A DNA stretch of 5,799 bases from assembly GCA_030043855.1 (NCBI GenBank), contig JASHWW010000087.1, forward strand, positions 1 to 5,799, read 5' to 3'. The translations under genes and the position numbers were made by a program. This DNA is from Thermoplasmata archaeon. Lineage in GTDB: Archaea; Thermoplasmatota; Thermoplasmata; Lutacidiplasmatales; UBA184. Below, in pieces: positions 4,703 through 5,799 of this stretch (position 1 is its first letter; each line of letters opens with the position of its first letter). Below the pieces are notes generated by a model, which worked only from the letters and a program-made list of their open reading frames with translations, was not told the DNA's origin and ran no database searches.

Positions 4703-5799
4703 GTGGCGTCGCCGGCCGCCCTCGAGATCGTCGCCTCGGACGTGCCGGTGGCGCGCGTGCTCGCCCAGGTGGTCACCGACGCGGACCGTCGTCGGACGCT
4801 GCGGGGCGTCGCCTCCCAGCCGGCCCGGTTCCGCCTCTCCGAGCTGCGGGCCCGTCTGCTCCGGGACCGGGTGTTCGAGGACGCGACTCGTCTGCTCACG
4901 CGGTTGAAGCGACGCGGTCTGTTGGTCGACGTTCCGGAAGGCAAGGGCGACCGGTCGTACCAAGTCCCCTACCCCGACGAACTGCATCGGTTGCTGATCG
5001 ACGAGGTGCTCCGCTCCGAGACCGTCGACACCGGGGTGTCCAGTGCGGTCCCGGACGAGGGCTCCGAGATCCGGGCGATGGACGGAGAGTTCCTCGACGT
5101 GCTGCGGGAGGTCCTGCACGACCGCTTGGAGGCGACGCTCGAGTTCGGCCGGACGTTCACGGTCGACCGGTTGGCCACCTACCTCAAGGGGCTGTTCGGC
5201 GAGGAGCTCTACTTCGATTCGCTGATCTCGCTCCTGCAGCAGTACGCGCTCGCGGACGCGCCCCTGCTCGCGCCGACCGGGCGGCCGACCGGAGCGACCG
5301 GCTTCCACCTCGCCCTGTTCGGCCCGCCCGGTACGGGCAAGACGTTCTCGATCGACGACCTCGTCCGGGGCAACCCGCGCAGCGGCGTGCCGGCCCACGG
5401 ACTCCCCGGGCGGAACCGGTACTGCGGCGGGATCACCCCCGTGCAGTTCCTCCGGGTCGGCGCGGCGTACACGGGACGCACGTTCAACTTCATCGTGCCC
5501 GAGTTCAATGACTGGTTCAAGTACCGCGGCATGGTCGAGCCGCTCAAGCTCGTCATGGAGCAGCGGGAAGTGAAGTGGGAGACGACGTTCGGCACCGTCG
5601 GTCCGTACACCTTCCGCTCGTTCTTCTCCGTCAACTACAACGTCCGGACCGCGGGCGCCCAGGACTACTGGACGACGATCGGCGACCCGAACTTCGCCGC
5701 GCTCGAGGACCGGATGCTCCTCCGGTTCCACCCGATGACCCGCGCGCGATTCCGCGCGGTCGAAGCGAGCTCGGAGCGGCTGGAGCTCGGGGAGCTCGA
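4703..5799 (+). CDS. Winged-helix/AAA+ ATPase, MCM/MoxR-like (C-terminus outside window)
   Basis: The frame from GTG 4703 is open for 365 codons to the window end; no in-frame start lies between the TATA island and this GTG. Residues ~40-90 look like a winged helix (FRLSELRARLL, FEDATRLLTRLKRRGLLVDVPEG). An alpha-helical stretch (~93-185) follows, then an AAA+ core: Walker A GPPGTGKT (207-214), FNFIVPEF (261-268) as Walker B, GMVEPLKLVMEQREVKWET (276-294) resembling the MCM/MoxR segment after Walker B, sensor 1 around FFSVNYN (N311), and ALEDRMLLRFHP (333-344) resembling the MoxR-type LDRF arginine-finger region. In Walker B the usual Asp is Pro266 while the catalytic Glu (E267) is kept, which may alter Mg/ATP handling. 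Role unknown; a DNA-associated or MoxR-like remodelling function is possible. The divergent hjc-like neighbour and winged helix mildly favour DNA. I do not recognise a named family. Confidence 0.82.
   Translation, partial: MASPAALEIVASDVPVARVLAQVVTDADRRRTLRGVASQPARFRLSELRARLLRDRVFEDATRLLTRLKRRGLLVDVPEGKGDRSYQVPYPDELHRLLIDEVLRSETVDTGVSSAVPDEGSEIRAMDGEFLDVLREVLHDRLEATLEFGRTFTVDRLATYLKGLFGEELYFDSLISLLQQYALADAPLLAPTGRPTGATGFHLALFGPPGTGKTFSIDDLVRGNPRSGVPAHGLPGRNRYCGGITPVQFLRVGAAYTGRTFNFIVPEFNDWFKYRGMVEPLKLVMEQREVKWETTFGTVGPYTFRSFFSVNYNVRTAGAQDYWTTIGDPNFAALEDRMLLRFHPMTRARFRAVEASSERLELGEL

Noticed and set aside
4646..5731. Upstream continuation of the Hjc-like frame to 5731 (a 546-aa protein)
   Set aside because: The extra 362 codons are antisense to the AAA+ gene and lack domain character, while a TATA island and GTG at 4645 mark the proper start of the nuclease.
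1..5799. CRISPR array, insertion sequence or attachment site, including integration at the tRNA
   Set aside because: No regularly spaced repeats, no transposase or integrase reading frame, and no repeat of the tRNA 3' end was seen elsewhere in the window.

Overview
The window looks like chromosomal DNA from a high-GC archaeon (GC by eye close to 70%, not counted). Five things point to Archaea: (i) a tRNA-Ser(GCU) gene whose T-loop is interrupted by a 31-nt insert that folds as a bulge-helix-bulge intron; (ii) short AT-rich islands resembling TATA boxes 25-30 bp ahead of start codons, implying leaderless or nearly leaderless transcripts; (iii) an Hjc-type Holliday junction resolvase; (iv) an SCP2/archaeal-type thiolase paired with a DUF35 zinc-ribbon/OB protein; (v) GTG starts. 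The wording of the Hjc-like protein (FLVVRGAGSLGFD, FPIEVKAS) reminds me of Thermoplasmatota homologues, so a GC-rich member of that phylum is my best guess; this is recollection and was not searched.

Layout. Positions 1-1340 (minus) hold most of a polytopic membrane protein of unknown function that runs off the left edge. A 141-bp divergent intergenic region follows, with an AT island serving the left gene and two palindromes ahead of the right gene. Positions 1482-2450 (plus) encode a 322-aa prenyltransferase/squalene-cyclase-like alpha-alpha toroid protein, followed by a GC-rich hairpin. Positions 2523-2637 (plus) are the intron-bearing tRNA-Ser. Converging on the tRNA, and overlapping its 3' half on the opposite strand, is a three-gene minus-strand operon, read right to left: Hjc-like nuclease (4645-4091), thiolase-like protein (4094-2961) and DUF35 protein (2964-2575), joined by GTGA and ATGA four-base overlaps. 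At 4669-4676 a single near-symmetric TATA island sits between the Hjc gene and a divergent plus-strand gene (4703 to beyond 5799) for a winged-helix/AAA+ ATPase of MCM/MoxR-like layout.

How the genes fit together. Thiolase and DUF35 proteins work as physical complexes in archaea and actinobacteria; here the thiolase has Ser instead of the nucleophilic Cys, so ordinary acetoacetyl-CoA thiolysis or condensation is doubtful and another acyl-CoA C-C chemistry is possible. The Hjc-like nuclease and the AAA+ protein may both act on DNA and share one promoter region. The membrane protein and the toroid protein have no evident pathway link to the rest.

The points most worth a second look are the T-loop tRNA intron, the DUF35 C-terminal tail encoded antisense to that tRNA, the Cys-to-Ser thiolase, the shared promoter, and the AAA+ protein with Pro in place of the Walker B Asp. 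No CRISPR array, transposase or rRNA was seen.
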